A stretch of 64,000 nt of DNA from Achromobacter ruhlandii (GCF_902859695.1 NZ_CADIJL010000028.1:1-64000); one strand, 5' to 3'. Shown: positions 26,038-35,609, counted from the stretch's first letter. Notes: generated from the sequence alone by a model not told the origin. Numbers and translations are program-made.

Positions 26038-29000
26038 TCAGCGTTGTAGGGACTCCCAGCTTTTCATCAGGCGCTTGACCGACACCGGCATCGGCGTGCG
26101 CAATTCCTGCGCAAACAAGGCCACCCGCAGTTCCTCCAGCAGCCAGCGGAACTCGTCCAGGCGGGGGTCGGGCGCCCCTTTCAGGGCCGAGCGGGCCCGC
26201 TGGTACTGGGTCAGGAGCGGCGCCATCTCGGCCACCAGCTTGGCGTCGCGGCCGGGGTCGGCGCGCAGCTTGTCGATGCGCGCCACCGCCGCCTTCAGGT
26301 AGCGGGGGAAATGCGACAGCTGGGCGTAGGGGGTGTCGCGGATGAACCACTTGGGCATCAGCGCCCCCAGCTGCTGCTGCAGGTCGGCGTAGGCGGCGGC
26401 GTGCGGCTTGGCCTGTGGCAGCTTGCGCTGCAGGGCCGCGTATTCCGTCAGCACCGCGCCCGCCAGGCGCGCCACTTCCTGGGCCAGGAGGCCCAGCCGG
26501 CCTTTGCCCTCGGCCCGGCGCGCCTCGAACTGCTGTTCATTGACCGGCCAGGGCTCGGCCAGGCAGGCCTGGCCGAGCGCGCAGTCGATGATCTGGTCGC
26601 GCAGTTCCTCCTGCGTGCCCAGTGTCATGTAGAGCATGCTGATTTTGGTCAGGTCGGCCAGGTTCTTTTCCAGGAACTTGACCTGCTCGCGCAGGCCCAG
26701 CCGGAACAGCTTGAGCAGGCCGGCGCGGTGCGCCTTGCGCGCCTCGTCCGGGTCGTCGAACACGTCCAGGTCGCAATGCGCGCCGCGATCGACCAGCGCC
26801 GGGTAACCGATGACCGATTGCCCGCGGCGCTTGATCTCCATGATTTCCGGCAGCGGGCCAAAGGTCCAGGACGTCAGGTTCTCGTGCGCCAGCGCCTGCG
26901 CCACCTGGGTGTCGCTGGCGGCCAGCTGCTGGAAGGTAGCCTGGGCCTGCTTGCCGAACTCGGCGCGCAGCTGCGCCAGGTTGCGGCCGGCGGCCAGCAT
27001 GCGGCCGTGCTCGTCGACCACGCGGAAGTTCATGAACAGGTGCGCCGGCAGCGTCTCGAGCTTGAAGTCGGCGGCGGCCGGGCGCACCTGCACCTGATCC
27101 CACATGTCGGCGATCAGCGCGTCCACCAGGCCGGTCTGCGGGTCGCCCAGGCGCTCGAACCCGCGGTCGTAGAAGCCGGCGGCATAGTCGGGCAGCGGCA
27201 CGCAGTGGCGGCGCAGCTTCTGCGGCAGCGACTTGAGCAGCAGGTGCACCTTCTCCTTGAGCATGCCGGGCACCAGCCATTCGCAGCGCGCCGGATCGAT
27301 CTGGTTCAGGGCGAACAGCGGCACCGCCAGCGTCACGCCGTCGCGCGGCGAGCCGGGCTCGAAGTGGTAATCGAGCGCCATCGACACGCCCTGCCACTCC
27401 ACCTTCTTGGGGAAGACGTCGGTGGTGACGCCGGCGGCCTCGTGCCGCATCAGTTCATCGCGCGTCAGCAGCAGCCTGGCGGCTTCGGCCTTGTCGAGGC
27501 CGTTGACCCACTTTTCAAGCGTCGCGGTCTGCGAGATGTCGGCCGGCAGCTGGCGGTCGTAGAAGGCGTAGATCAGCTCGTCGTCGACCAGGATGTCTGG
27601 GCGGCGGGTCTGGTGTTCCAGCTTTTCGATGCCGGCGATCAGCTTGCGGTTGTGGGCCACGAAGGCCAGGCGCGTGTCGATCTCGCCCGGCACCAGCGCC
27701 TGGCGGATGAACAGCTCGCGCGCCTCGCGCGGATGGACCCGGCCGTACTGGATGCGGCGGCCGCTGTAGATGGTCAGGCCGTAGAGCGTGGCGCGTTCGT
27801 TGGCCACCACCTGGCCGGCCTTCTTTTCCCAGCGCGGGTCGGACCAGTTCTTGCGGATCAGGTGGGCGCCGACCTTTTCCAGCCAGACCGGGTCGATGCG
27901 CGCCACGCAGCGCGCGTACAGGCGGGTGGTCTCGACCAACTCGGCGGCGACGATCCAGCGCCCGGCCTTCTTCACCAGGCGCGAGCCCGGATGGATGTGG
28001 AAGCGGATCTCGCGGGCGCCCTGGTAATGGCCGCCCTCGTCGCTCTTGAAGCCGATGTTGCCCAACAGGCCCGACAGCAGTGCCATGTGCAACTGCTCGT
28101 AGGTGGCCTCGACCTGATTGACGCGCCAGCCCTGCTCGCCCACCAGGGCGGCCAGCTGGGTGTGGACGTCGTGCCATTCGCGCAGCCGGATGGGCGACAG
28201 GAAGTTCTGCCGCAGCAGGCCCACCAGCTTGCGCTGCGAGGCCTTGTGCTGCACCTGCTCGCCGTACCAGCGCCACAGCTTGAGGAACGAGATGAATTCG
28301 GACTTGTCGTCGGCGAACTTGGCGTGCGCGGCCTCGGCCGCCTCGCGCTCCTGCATGGGGCGGTCGCGCGCGTCCTGCACCGACAGCGCCGAGGCGATGA
28401 TCAGCATTTCCGCCAGGCACTGGTGCTCGCGCGCGGCCAGGATCATACGGCCGATGCGCGGGTCTACCGGCAGCTTGGCCAGTTCGTGGCCGGTGCGGGT
28501 CAGGACGAACGAGGCGCCGGTGCGGCTGGCGTCGTCGCCGTCGTCGGCCGCGGCCAGCTCGATCGCGCCCAGCTCCTGCAGCAGGTGGTAGCCGTCGGCC
28601 ACCGCGCGCCCGGGCGGGGCCTCGACGAACGGGAACTGCTCGATGTCGTCCAGCTTGAGCGACTTCATCCGCAGGATCACGGAGGCCAGCGAGGAACGCA
28701 GCACCTCGGGGTCGGTGAAGGCGGCGCGGGCGTTGAAGTCGGCTTCGTCGTAGAGGCGGATGCAAAGGCCCGGGCCGACGCGGCCGCAACGGCCGGCGCG
28801 CTGGTTGGCCGAGGCGCGGCTGACCGGCTCGATGCGCAGTTGCTCGACCTTGTTGCGCCAGGAATAGCGCTTGACGCGCGCCAGGCCGCTATCGACCACG
28901 AAGCGGATGCCGGGCACCGTCAGCGAGGTTTCCGCCACGTTGGTGGCCAGCACGATGCGGCGCGCGTTGCCGCGCGGATGGAAGATCTGTTCCTGCTCGG

Positions 29001-29976
29001 CCTGCGACAGGCGCGCGTACAGCGGCAGCACCTCGGTGCCGGCCGGGTGGCGCTTGCGCAGCGCCTCGGCCGATTCGCGGATCTCGCGCTCGCCCGGCAG
29101 GAATACCAGCACATCGCCGGGGCCGTGGCGGGCGCACTCGTCGACCGCGTCGACGATGGCGTCGATCAGGTCGCGTTCCTCGTCGCCCGACATGCGCTCG
29201 CGGTCGCGGCCCGGCTTGGCCGGCGCGGCGTCTTCCTCGGCTTCCTCGCGCACCGGGCGGTAACGCACCTCGACCGGGTACAGCCGGCCCGAGACCTCGA
29301 TCACCGGCGCCGGCTTGTCCTCGGACGCGGCGAAATGGCGGGCGAAGCGCTCGGCGTCGATGGTGGCCGAGGTGATGATGACTTTCAGGTCGGGGCGGCG
29401 CGGCAGCAGCTGCTTCAGATAGCCCAGCAGGAAGTCGATGTTCAGGCTGCGTTCGTGCGCCTCGTCGATGATGATGGTGTCGTAGCGGCGCAGGAGCGGG
29501 TCACGCTGCGACTCCGCCAGCAGGATGCCGTCGGTCATCAGCTTGATCGACGCATTGGGGCCGGTGCGATCGTTGAAGCGCACCTGGTAGCCCACCACCT
29601 CGCCCATCGGCGTGTTCAGCTCCTCGGCGATGCGCTTGGCCACCGAGGTGGCGGCCAGCCGCCGCGGCTGGGTGTGGCCGATCATCTTCTGGCGGCCGCG
29701 GCCCAGTTCCAGGCAGATCTTGGGCAACTGGGTGGTCTTGCCCGAGCCGGTCTCGCCGCTGACGATGACCACCTGGTGGCCGGCGATGGCGCGCGCGATT
29801 TCCTGGCGCCGCGCGCTGACGGGCAGGTCCTCGGGGTAGGTCACGGCGGGAATGGGCCGCTCGGGGCGGGGCGCCTGGCGCGCCGCCGGGGCCGCGGCGT
29901 CGGCGCGCGGCTTGCCCGGGGCCCGGGTCGGCCCGTCGGCCTGTACGGGCGGCCGCGGGCGGGAAGATTCTGGCAT
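26038..29976 (-). CDS. hrpA: ATP-dependent RNA helicase HrpA
   Basis: 1312-residue DEAH-box helicase, matching the long HrpA form (E. coli 1300). Walker A GETGSGKT (74-81), DEAH 171-174, SATIDAERF, and the motif VI region QRAGRCGRVGPG. HA2 and OB-fold domains follow, then the long DUF3418-type C-terminal region specific to HrpA. In E. coli HrpA resolves stalled or collided ribosomes. The N-terminal 40 residues are Pro/Ala/Arg-rich and probably disordered. A minus-strand TATAAT at 30002-30007 gives a short leader. Confidence 0.95.
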   Translation of the reverse strand: MPESSRPRPPVQADGPTRAPGKPRADAAAPAARQAPRPERPIPAVTYPEDLPVSARRQEIARAIAGHQVVIVSGETGSGKTTQLPKICLELGRGRQKMIGHTQPRRLAATSVAKRIAEELNTPMGEVVGYQVRFNDRTGPNASIKLMTDGILLAESQRDPLLRRYDTIIIDEAHERSLNIDFLLGYLKQLLPRRPDLKVIITSATIDAERFARHFAASEDKPAPVIEVSGRLYPVEVRYRPVREEAEEDAAPAKPGRDRERMSGDEERDLIDAIVDAVDECARHGPGDVLVFLPGEREIRESAEALRKRHPAGTEVLPLYARLSQAEQEQIFHPRGNARRIVLATNVAETSLTVPGIRFVVDSGLARVKRYSWRNKVEQLRIEPVSRASANQRAGRCGRVGPGLCIRLYDEADFNARAAFTDPEVLRSSLASVILRMKSLKLDDIEQFPFVEAPPGRAVADGYHLLQELGAIELAAADDGDDASRTGASFVLTRTGHELAKLPVDPRIGRMILAAREHQCLAEMLIIASALSVQDARDRPMQEREAAEAAHAKFADDKSEFISFLKLWRWYGEQVQHKASQRKLVGLLRQNFLSPIRLREWHDVHTQLAALVGEQGWRVNQVEATYEQLHMALLSGLLGNIGFKSDEGGHYQGAREIRFHIHPGSRLVKKAGRWIVAAELVETTRLYARCVARIDPVWLEKVGAHLIRKNWSDPRWEKKAGQVVANERATLYGLTIYSGRRIQYGRVHPREARELFIRQALVPGEIDTRLAFVAHNRKLIAGIEKLEHQTRRPDILVDDELIYAFYDRQLPADISQTATLEKWVNGLDKAEAARLLLTRDELMRHEAAGVTTDVFPKKVEWQGVSMALDYHFEPGSPRDGVTLAVPLFALNQIDPARCEWLVPGMLKEKVHLLLKSLPQKLRRHCVPLPDYAAGFYDRGFERLGDPQTGLVDALIADMWDQVQVRPAAADFKLETLPAHLFMNFRVVDEHGRMLAAGRNLAQLRAEFGKQAQATFQQLAASDTQVAQALAHENLTSWTFGPLPEIMEIKRRGQSVIGYPALVDRGAHCDLDVFDDPDEARKAHRAGLLKLFRLGLREQVKFLEKNLADLTKISMLYMTLGTQEELRDQIIDCALGQACLAEPWPVNEQQFEARRAEGKGRLGLLAQEVARLAGAVLTEYAALQRKLPQAKPHAAAYADLQQQLGALMPKWFIRDTPYAQLSHFPRYLKAAVARIDKLRADPGRDAKLVAEMAPLLTQYQRARSALKGAPDPRLDEFRWLLEELRVALFAQELRTPMPVSVKRLMKSWESLQR

Positions 29977-30001
29977 GTACGATTTGTCCGGTTAGCTGCC
30001 T

Positions 30002-30030
30002 ATTATATAAACGCCGCGCGGCCATATAAT
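30002..30030. promoter_or_regulatory. Back-to-back -10 boxes for hrpA and argA
   Basis: TATAAT occurs on the minus strand at 30002-30007 and on the plus strand at 30025-30030, 17 bases apart. The first suits hrpA (start 29976), the second argA (start 30113). Neither has a good -35, partly because each -10 occupies the other's -35 position, so the two promoters may exclude each other. Confidence 0.45.
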
Positions 30031-30037
30031 TTCGCCA

Positions 30038-30080
30038 CGCCGTCCCGTGACGGCGCGTTGACGCGGCCCCGGGGCCGCGT
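30038..30080 (+). promoter_or_regulatory. Two leader hairpins before argA
   Basis: CGCCGTC / GACGGCG (30038-30044, 30049-30055) and a perfect 20-bp palindrome at 30061-30080 (ACGCGGCCCC and its complement) lie in the presumed argA leader, followed by TTGTTGCC. The second could act as an attenuator; no leader peptide rich in arginine codons is seen. Confidence 0.4.
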
Positions 30081-30112
30081 TGTTGCCACTCTCAGGAATT
30101 GCCCCGCCCATC

Positions 30113-31471
30113 ATGCCCGACCTGGAACCAGACACCGTCTCCGCCCTTGAAGCCCCCGAATTCGCCCCTGCCCAGTTCGTCCGATGGTTCCGAGACGTCG
30201 CGCCCTACGTGCATGCGTTCCGAGGCAAGACCTTCGTGGTGGCGTTTGGCGGTGAGTTGGTGCAGGCCGGGGCGCTGAACGCGCTGGTGCAGGACCTGTC
30301 GCTGCTGTCGTCGCTGGGCATCCGCCTGGTGCTGGTGCACGGCTCGCGCCCCCAGGTCAATGAACAGCTGCGCCTGAAGGGCTTCACCCAGCAATTCGAC
30401 CGCGGCCTGGCGCCCACCGACGCCGCCGCGCTGGAATGCGCCAAGGAAGCCGCCGGCGAGATCCGCCTGGACATCGAGGCCGCCTTCAGCCAGGGCCTGC
30501 CCAACACGCCGATGTCGCACGCGCACATCCGCGTCATTTCGGGCAATTTCGTCACCGCCCGCCCCACCGGCGTGCTCGACGGGGTGGACTACAAGCACAC
30601 CGGCCAGGTGCGCAAGATCGACGTCGACGCGCTCAAGTTCGCCATCGAGAAGGGTTCGTCGGTGGTGCTGCTGTCGCCGCTGGGTTTCTCGCCCACCGGC
30701 GACGCCTTCAACCTGGCCATGGAAGACCTGGCCACCAGCGTGGCGGTGGCGCTGCGCGCCGAAAAGCTGATCTTCCTGTCCAGCGAACAGGGCGTGCTCA
30801 ATGACGACGGGTCGGTCGACACCGAGCTGGCCCGGGTCGACGCCGACGCGCTGCTGGCGGCCGGCTCGCTGGACGAGGAAACCGGCGCCTACCTGCAATA
30901 CGCGTCGCTGGCGGTCAAGCGCGGCGTGGCCCGCGCCCACCTGGTGCCGTTCTCGCTGGACGGCAGCGTGCTGCTGGAAATCTTCACCCACGATGGCGTC
31001 GGCACCATGGTGGTCGAAGACACGCTGGACGACCTGCGCCCGGCCACGCTGGATGACGTCGGCGCCATCCTCAGCCTGATCGAGCCGCTGGAAGCCGACG
31101 GCACGCTGGTGCCGCGCCCGCGCAGCGTGATCGAGCGCGACGTCGAGAACTTCACCGTGCTCGAGCACGACGGCGTGATCTACGGTTGCGCCACGCTGCA
31201 CAACTTCCCCGAGGATCACATGGCCGAGATGGCCTGCCTGATCGTGCACCCCGAATGGCAGGGGTCCGGCGAGGGCGAGATCCTGCTGCGCCACATGGAA
31301 TCGCGCGCCCGCGCCAGCGGCGCCAAGCGGCTGTTCGTGCTGACCACCCGCACTTCGCACTGGTTCATGAAGCGCGGCTTCGTGCAGGGCGGCATCACCG
31401 ACCTGCCGCGCGAAAAGCAGAACAACTACAACCGCTCGCGCAACAGCCTGGTGTTCATCAAGAAGCTGTGA
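30113..31471 (+). CDS. argA: N-acetylglutamate synthase
   Basis: 452 residues: amino-acid kinase-like domain (about 30-295, VLVHGSRPQVNEQL, ISGNFVTARPTG) followed by a GNAT acetyltransferase domain (about 305-450, LIVHPEWQGSGEGEILL, FVLTTRTSHWFMKRGF). It acetylates glutamate with acetyl-CoA in the first step of arginine synthesis and is normally inhibited by arginine through the kinase-like domain. The start ATG 30113 (MPDLEPDTV) is chosen over an in-frame TTG at 30080 that falls in a hairpin. Confidence 0.95.
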   Translation: MPDLEPDTVSALEAPEFAPAQFVRWFRDVAPYVHAFRGKTFVVAFGGELVQAGALNALVQDLSLLSSLGIRLVLVHGSRPQVNEQLRLKGFTQQFDRGLAPTDAAALECAKEAAGEIRLDIEAAFSQGLPNTPMSHAHIRVISGNFVTARPTGVLDGVDYKHTGQVRKIDVDALKFAIEKGSSVVLLSPLGFSPTGDAFNLAMEDLATSVAVALRAEKLIFLSSEQGVLNDDGSVDTELARVDADALLAAGSLDEETGAYLQYASLAVKRGVARAHLVPFSLDGSVLLEIFTHDGVGTMVVEDTLDDLRPATLDDVGAILSLIEPLEADGTLVPRPRSVIERDVENFTVLEHDGVIYGCATLHNFPEDHMAEMACLIVHPEWQGSGEGEILLRHMESRARASGAKRLFVLTTRTSHWFMKRGFVQGGITDLPREKQNNYNRSRNSLVFIKKL

Positions 31472-31472
31472 T

Positions 31473-31496
31473 GCGGGCCCGCCCCCGCGGTTTTTT
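31473..31496 (+). terminator. Terminator after argA
   Basis: The stem GCGGG / CCCGC (31473-31477, 31484-31488) is followed by GG and six T residues, immediately after the argA stop. Confidence 0.65.
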
Positions 31497-31591
31497 GGGG
31501 GCCCTACCCGCAGTGCCCGCAGGGGCTTGGCGGCCTTGTGGCGCCAAGCCCGCTAAAATGACGCATTACCCATTCTTTCCGGCAGCGAACC

Positions 31592-31864
31592 ATGGCCCGT
31601 ACCGTCAACTGTGTGAAATTGAAGCGTGAAGCCGAAGGGCTCGATTTTCCGCCCTACCCCGGCGAACTCGGCACCCGCATCTGGCAGAGCATTTCCAAGG
31701 AAGCTTGGGAAGAGTGGAAGCAGGTGCAGACCCGCCTGGTCAACGAAAACCGCCTGAACCTGGCCGACGCCCGCGCCCGCAAGTACCTGCAGCAGCAGAT
31801 GGAACGCTTCCTGTTCGAGGACGGCAGCGTCGAAGCCCAGGGCTACGTTCCGCCCTCGGCCTGA
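31592..31864 (+). CDS. yggX: Fe(2+)-trafficking / oxidative damage protection protein YggX
   Basis: 90 residues, the family size. [27 protein letters not shown]... contains the conserved Cys7 and GxRI[WY] region, and [16 protein letters not shown] is highly characteristic. YggX homologues limit damage to iron-sulfur clusters and may shuttle Fe(II). It stands between two terminators and so is a single-gene unit. Confidence 0.95.
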   Translation: MARTVNCVKLKREAEGLDFPPYPGELGTRIWQSISKEAWEEWKQVQTRLVNENRLNLADARARKYLQQQMERFLFEDGSVEAQGYVPPSA

Positions 31865-31896
31865 TGCCGCCGCGCCGCCATGCGCGGCACGCCTGC

Positions 31897-31930
31897 GAAG
31901 CCCCTCGTCCGCGAGGGGCTTCTTGCTTCT
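31897..31930 (+). terminator. Terminator after yggX
   Basis: The stem GAAGCCCCTCG / CGAGGGGCTTC (31897-31907, 31912-31922) with a 4-base loop is followed by TTGCTTCT. Confidence 0.75.
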
Positions 31931-31999
31931 GGCCGGCCGCCGTGGCGCCGCCCGGGCCTGGCTTAAGATTCCGTCATTGCTGGCCGTATTAACGCTGTC

Positions 32000-33952
32000 A
32001 TGAAAGAAGATCCGAGTTCCGCCTCTTCCTCCGACCTGCCCCGGATCATCCGGCGCGCGCTGGCGGTTGCCCCCGATCGCAAGCACGGCACGCTCAACGA
32101 CGTGCGCCATGTCGTCATCCTGATGCAGGAAAACCGGTCATTCGACCACTATTTCGGCGGCCTGGCGGGGGTGCGCGGCTTTGCCGACCCGCATCCGGCG
32201 CCCACCACGGCCGGCGACGTCCTGACACAAGCCGACGGCGCCGAGCGCGCGCGGCCCTATGCGCTGCAGGGCGAGTACGCCAGCGACACGCCCGTGGGCT
32301 ACATCACCCCGCATACCTGGGACGACGCCCAGCGCGCCTGGAACGATGGCCGCATGGACCAATGGCTGGTCGCCAAGCGCCGCCTCGGCATGGGCGCCTA
32401 CCGCCCGGCCGAGGTGCCATTCCAGACGGCGCTGGCCAACGCCTTCACGCTGTGCGACGCCTACCACTGCTCGATCCAGGCAGGCACCAATCCGAACCGG
32501 CTGTTCCTGTGGACCGGCACCAACGACCCGCTGGGCCGCGCGGGCGGCCCGGCATTGGTCAACACTTTCGACCGCCTCGGGCCGGCCGACCAAGGCTACG
32601 GCTGGACCACCTACCCGGAACGCCTGCAGGCCGCCGGCATCGACTGGCGCATCTACCAGGACATGGCGGACAACTTCCACGACAATCCGCTCGCCGGCTT
32701 CCGCCAGTACCGCCGCCAGCACGATGCCGGCGGCGCCGACGCGCCGCTGCGCGACCGGGGCCTGTCCACCCACACCCTGGACGACCTGGCGCGCGACGTG
32801 GAACAGGGCGCGCTGCCGCAGGTCTCCTGGATCATCGCCCCCGCCGCCGACTCCGAACATCCCGAGGTCTCGTCGCCGCGCCAGGGCGGCGCCTACACCG
32901 AACGCGTGCTCGATATCCTGACGCGCAACCCGGCCGTCTGGAGCGGCTGCGTGTTCCTGGTCACCTACGACGAGAACGACTGCTTTTTCGACCACATGCC
33001 GCCGCCCGCCCCCCCGGCGCGCGACGCCGATGGCCGCTCCGGCGGCCTGTCCACCGTGGAACTGGACGGTGAATACCACGACACGCGCCACGGCTCCAGC
33101 GCGGCCACGCCGGACGATCCCCCGGCGCTGCATGGTCGCGCCTTCGGCATGGGTCCGCGCGTGCCGATGCTGGTGGTATCCCCCTGGAGCCGTGGTGGAT
33201 GGGTCAATTCGCAGGTGTTCGACCACACCTCGGTGATCCGCTTTCTCGAAGCCCGCTTCGGCGTGGCCGAACCCAACATCAGCGCCTGGCGCCGCGCCGT
33301 GGCCGGCGACCTGACCTCGGCCTTCGATTTCGCCGGCGACCGCGCCGCGCTGCACGCCGACAGCGTGCGCCACGCCTGCGCCCTGCCCTATGCGCTGGAG
33401 GCCGTGGGCCGCATGACCGCCGACGGTGAACACTACCGCCTGACCTTCCGCAACCCCGGCACCGTGGGCGCGGTGCTGCATGTGTACGACCGCCTCGCGC
33501 TCGCGCGCGCCCCGCGCCGCTACACCATCGGCGCCGGCGCGCGGCTGGACGACGGCTGGCGCCTGGATGCCGAGGGCGCCTACGACCTGTGGCTGCTCGG
33601 CCCGGACGGCTTTCATCGGCGTTTTCGCGGCGACGCGCGGGATGCCGGCCTGCTGGAGGCGCAACTGGTGCCGGTAAGCTCGGGCGTACGCCTGCGGCTC
33701 GTCAACCACGGCGACACGCCCCTGCCCGTGCAGGTCGAATCGCGCATGGGCGATGGCTGGCGCGCCATGGCCCACGTGCAGGCCGGTGGCGCGCTGGAAC
33801 TGAAGTACGCCGGCTGCGAGGGCTGGTACGACCTGGAGGTCGGCGCCCAAGGCCTGCCGGCCTTCGGCCGTCGCCTGGCTGGCCGCATCAACGCGGGCAA
33901 GTCCGGCGTGCCGGATCCGCGGCTGTGCCAGGGCGCCGAACTGCCGCTGTAG
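32000..33952 (+). CDS. Phosphocholine-specific phospholipase C family protein, no Tat signal
   Basis: 650-residue member of the acidic phosphatase-like phospholipase C superfamily (PlcH/PlcN type). The active-site start VVILMQENRSFDHYFGGL is intact, as are the GTNPNRLFLWTG, VTYDENDCFFDH and FDHTSVIRFLEARFG segments. Two C-terminal beta-rich DUF756-type repeats follow (about 455-540 and 545-640). Homologues are exported by a twin-arginine signal of 30-40 residues. Here the protein starts MKEDPSSASSSDLPRIIRRAL, which aligns to the end of that region, and an upstream terminator leaves no room for it. It may be cytosolic or exported differently. Confidence 0.85.
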   Translation: MKEDPSSASSSDLPRIIRRALAVAPDRKHGTLNDVRHVVILMQENRSFDHYFGGLAGVRGFADPHPAPTTAGDVLTQADGAERARPYALQGEYASDTPVGYITPHTWDDAQRAWNDGRMDQWLVAKRRLGMGAYRPAEVPFQTALANAFTLCDAYHCSIQAGTNPNRLFLWTGTNDPLGRAGGPALVNTFDRLGPADQGYGWTTYPERLQAAGIDWRIYQDMADNFHDNPLAGFRQYRRQHDAGGADAPLRDRGLSTHTLDDLARDVEQGALPQVSWIIAPAADSEHPEVSSPRQGGAYTERVLDILTRNPAVWSGCVFLVTYDENDCFFDHMPPPAPPARDADGRSGGLSTVELDGEYHDTRHGSSAATPDDPPALHGRAFGMGPRVPMLVVSPWSRGGWVNSQVFDHTSVIRFLEARFGVAEPNISAWRRAVAGDLTSAFDFAGDRAALHADSVRHACALPYALEAVGRMTADGEHYRLTFRNPGTVGAVLHVYDRLALARAPRRYTIGAGARLDDGWRLDAEGAYDLWLLGPDGFHRRFRGDARDAGLLEAQLVPVSSGVRLRLVNHGDTPLPVQVESRMGDGWRAMAHVQAGGALELKYAGCEGWYDLEVGAQGLPAFGRRLAGRINAGKSGVPDPRLCQGAELPL

Positions 33953-33966
33953 GCGCACGCGCAACG

Positions 33967-34004
33967 AAAAACCCCAAGCGCCGAGGCGTCTTGGGGTTTT
34001 TTTG
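33967..34004. terminator. Bidirectional terminator between phospholipase gene and phoU
   Basis: The stem AAAAACCCCAAG / CTTGGGGTTTTT (33967-33978, 33990-34001) is extended inside by CGC/GCG. A/T tracts on both flanks suit convergent termination. Confidence 0.9.
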
Positions 34005-34039
34005 TTGCCTGACGGCGGGCGACCGGCCGGCCGCGGCGA

Positions 34040-34765
34040 TCAGTCGTCCTGTTCGGGGGTGTCTTCTTCGCCGCGCGCCAGGCGCTCGGTGTTCTTGACG
34101 CCGGTGTGGCGCACGTCGGCGCCCTTGACCATGTAGATCACGCGTTCGGACATGTTCTTGGCATGGTCGCCGATGCGTTCGAGCGCGCGGGCGATGAAGA
34201 TCATGTCGATGGCGCGCGAGATCGTGCGCGGATCTTCGATCATGTAGGTGATCAGGTGGCGCAGCGCCCCCTTCCATTCCTTGTCCACTTCCTTGTCGCT
34301 GCGCACGACGGCGGCAGCCAGGATGGGATCGAGACGGGCGAAGGCGTCCAGCGCCTGGTGCAGCATGGTGCGCACGTTCGAGGCCATGTGGCGCAGCTCG
34401 ATCACCGGGATGTGACGGACTTCCGATTCGTGGATGCGACGCGCCACCGTGGCCACTTTCTCGGCCTCGTCGCCGGAGCGTTCCATGTCGGTCAGCATCT
34501 TCGACACGGCCATCAGCATGCGCAGGTCGATGGCGGTGGGCTGGTGGCGGGCGAGGATGCGGCTGATGCTTTCGTCGATCTCCACTTCGTGGCGATTGAC
34601 TTCCTTTTCGCGCTCGCGCACCTTTTCAACCAGCGTCAGGTCGCCGCTGGCCAGCGCGTCGATGGCCTCCTGGATCATGGCCTCGACCACGCCGCCCATT
34701 TGCAAGAATTGCGAACGGACGCTTTCCAGATCAGCGTCGAACTGCTTGTTTGTATGCTCCGTCAT
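34040..34765 (-). CDS. phoU: Phosphate signalling regulator PhoU
   Basis: 241-residue all-helical protein with two PhoU repeats; metal-binding segments MERSGDEAEKVA and ALERIGDHAKNMSE are clear. It links the Pst transporter to PhoR and keeps the Pho regulon off in high phosphate. ATG 34765 (MTEHTNKQFDADLESV) follows a GGGAG site; an in-frame ATG at 34900 would run over the candidate Pho box. The C-terminal tail is acidic (ARGEEDTPEQDD). pst genes are not adjacent; the next upstream gene is rpiA. Confidence 0.95.
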   Translation of the reverse strand: MTEHTNKQFDADLESVRSQFLQMGGVVEAMIQEAIDALASGDLTLVEKVREREKEVNRHEVEIDESISRILARHQPTAIDLRMLMAVSKMLTDMERSGDEAEKVATVARRIHESEVRHIPVIELRHMASNVRTMLHQALDAFARLDPILAAAVVRSDKEVDKEWKGALRHLITYMIEDPRTISRAIDMIFIARALERIGDHAKNMSERVIYMVKGADVRHTGVKNTERLARGEEDTPEQDD

Positions 34766-34852
34766 CCGGGCTCCCTGCGTGGTTGGTCTCATTGCATTGC
34801 CCCGATATGAAAGCGTTTCAATCAAGTATGGGCCTGCACAACCGGCAAGGTT

Positions 34853-34870
34853 ATGACCCAAGTGTGACAG
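34853..34870 (-). promoter_or_regulatory. Candidate Pho box upstream of phoU
   Basis: On the minus strand CTGTCAC-ACTT-GGGTCAT fits the PhoB layout of two 7-base repeats separated by 4 bases (consensus CTGTCAT or a near variant). It lies 88 bases before the phoU start, between rpiA and phoU, so phoU could be induced by PhoB on its own. Confidence 0.55.
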
Positions 34871-34928
34871 GATTATGAATCGCGGCCGGAGCGCCCGCAA
34901 GCGCGCGCGATCCGGCCCCTGGACGCAC

Positions 34929-35609
34929 TCAGGCGCGGCGATCGAGGCGGCGGATGCCGCCCTGGGTGGCCAGCAGCGCCACGTCGGCGCCGGCGATGGC
35001 GAACAGGCCGCAGGTGACCACGCCCGGCAGGTTGTTGATGCGGGCTTCCAGGCCGGTGGCGTCGGTGATCGACAGGCCGGAGACGTCCAGGATGATGTTG
35101 CCGTTGTCGGTCACGAAGCCTTCGCGCAAGCGCGGCTGGCCGCCCATGGCCGTCATGGCGCGGGCCACCGCTTCACGCGCCATCGGGATGACCTCGATCG
35201 GCAGCGGGAACTTGCCCATGACATCGACCAGCTTGGATTCGTCGGCAATGCAGATGAAGCGGTCGGCCACCGAAGCCACGATCTTCTCGCGCGTCAGCGC
35301 GCCGCCGCCGCCCTTGATCATGTGCAGGTTGGCGTCGATCTCGTCGGCGCCGTCGACGTAGATCGGCATCGACGTCACGTCGTTCAGGTCCAGCACCTTC
35401 AGGCCATGGCCGGCCAGGCGCGCGGCGCTGCGCTCGGAACTGGCCACGGTGCCAGCGATCCGCCCCTTGAAACGCGCCAGGCCGTCGATGAAGAGATCGG
35501 CCGTGGAACCGGTGCCGACGCCGATGATGACATCGGGTCCGGCGACCTGTTCAACCAGTTCCAGGGCCGCGTCGGCGGCTTGTTGCTTGAGTTCTTGTTG
35601 CGAGAGCAT
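34929..35609 (-). CDS. rpiA: Ribose-5-phosphate isomerase A
   Basis: 226 residues. It interconverts ribose 5-phosphate and ribulose 5-phosphate in the pentose phosphate pathway. Conserved [28 protein letters not shown] (catalytic Asp) and [14 protein letters not shown] (catalytic Glu) are present. ATG 35609 ([16 protein letters not shown]) matches the usual N-terminus although the frame is open upstream. It lies 38 bases after the AidB-like gene. Confidence 0.96.
   Translation of the reverse strand: MLSQQELKQQAADAALELVEQVAGPDVIIGVGTGSTADLFIDGLARFKGRIAGTVASSERSAARLAGHGLKVLDLNDVTSMPIYVDGADEIDANLHMIKGGGGALTREKIVASVADRFICIADESKLVDVMGKFPLPIEVIPMAREAVARAMTAMGGQPRLREGFVTDNGNIILDVSGLSITDATGLEARINNLPGVVTCGLFAIAGADVALLATQGGIRRLDRRA

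Noticed and set aside
26311..30150. Very long plus-strand open frame opposite hrpA
   Set aside because: Its translation is the Arg/Gly/Gln/His-rich low-complexity typical of antisense frames in GC-rich DNA; hrpA on the other strand has all helicase motifs.
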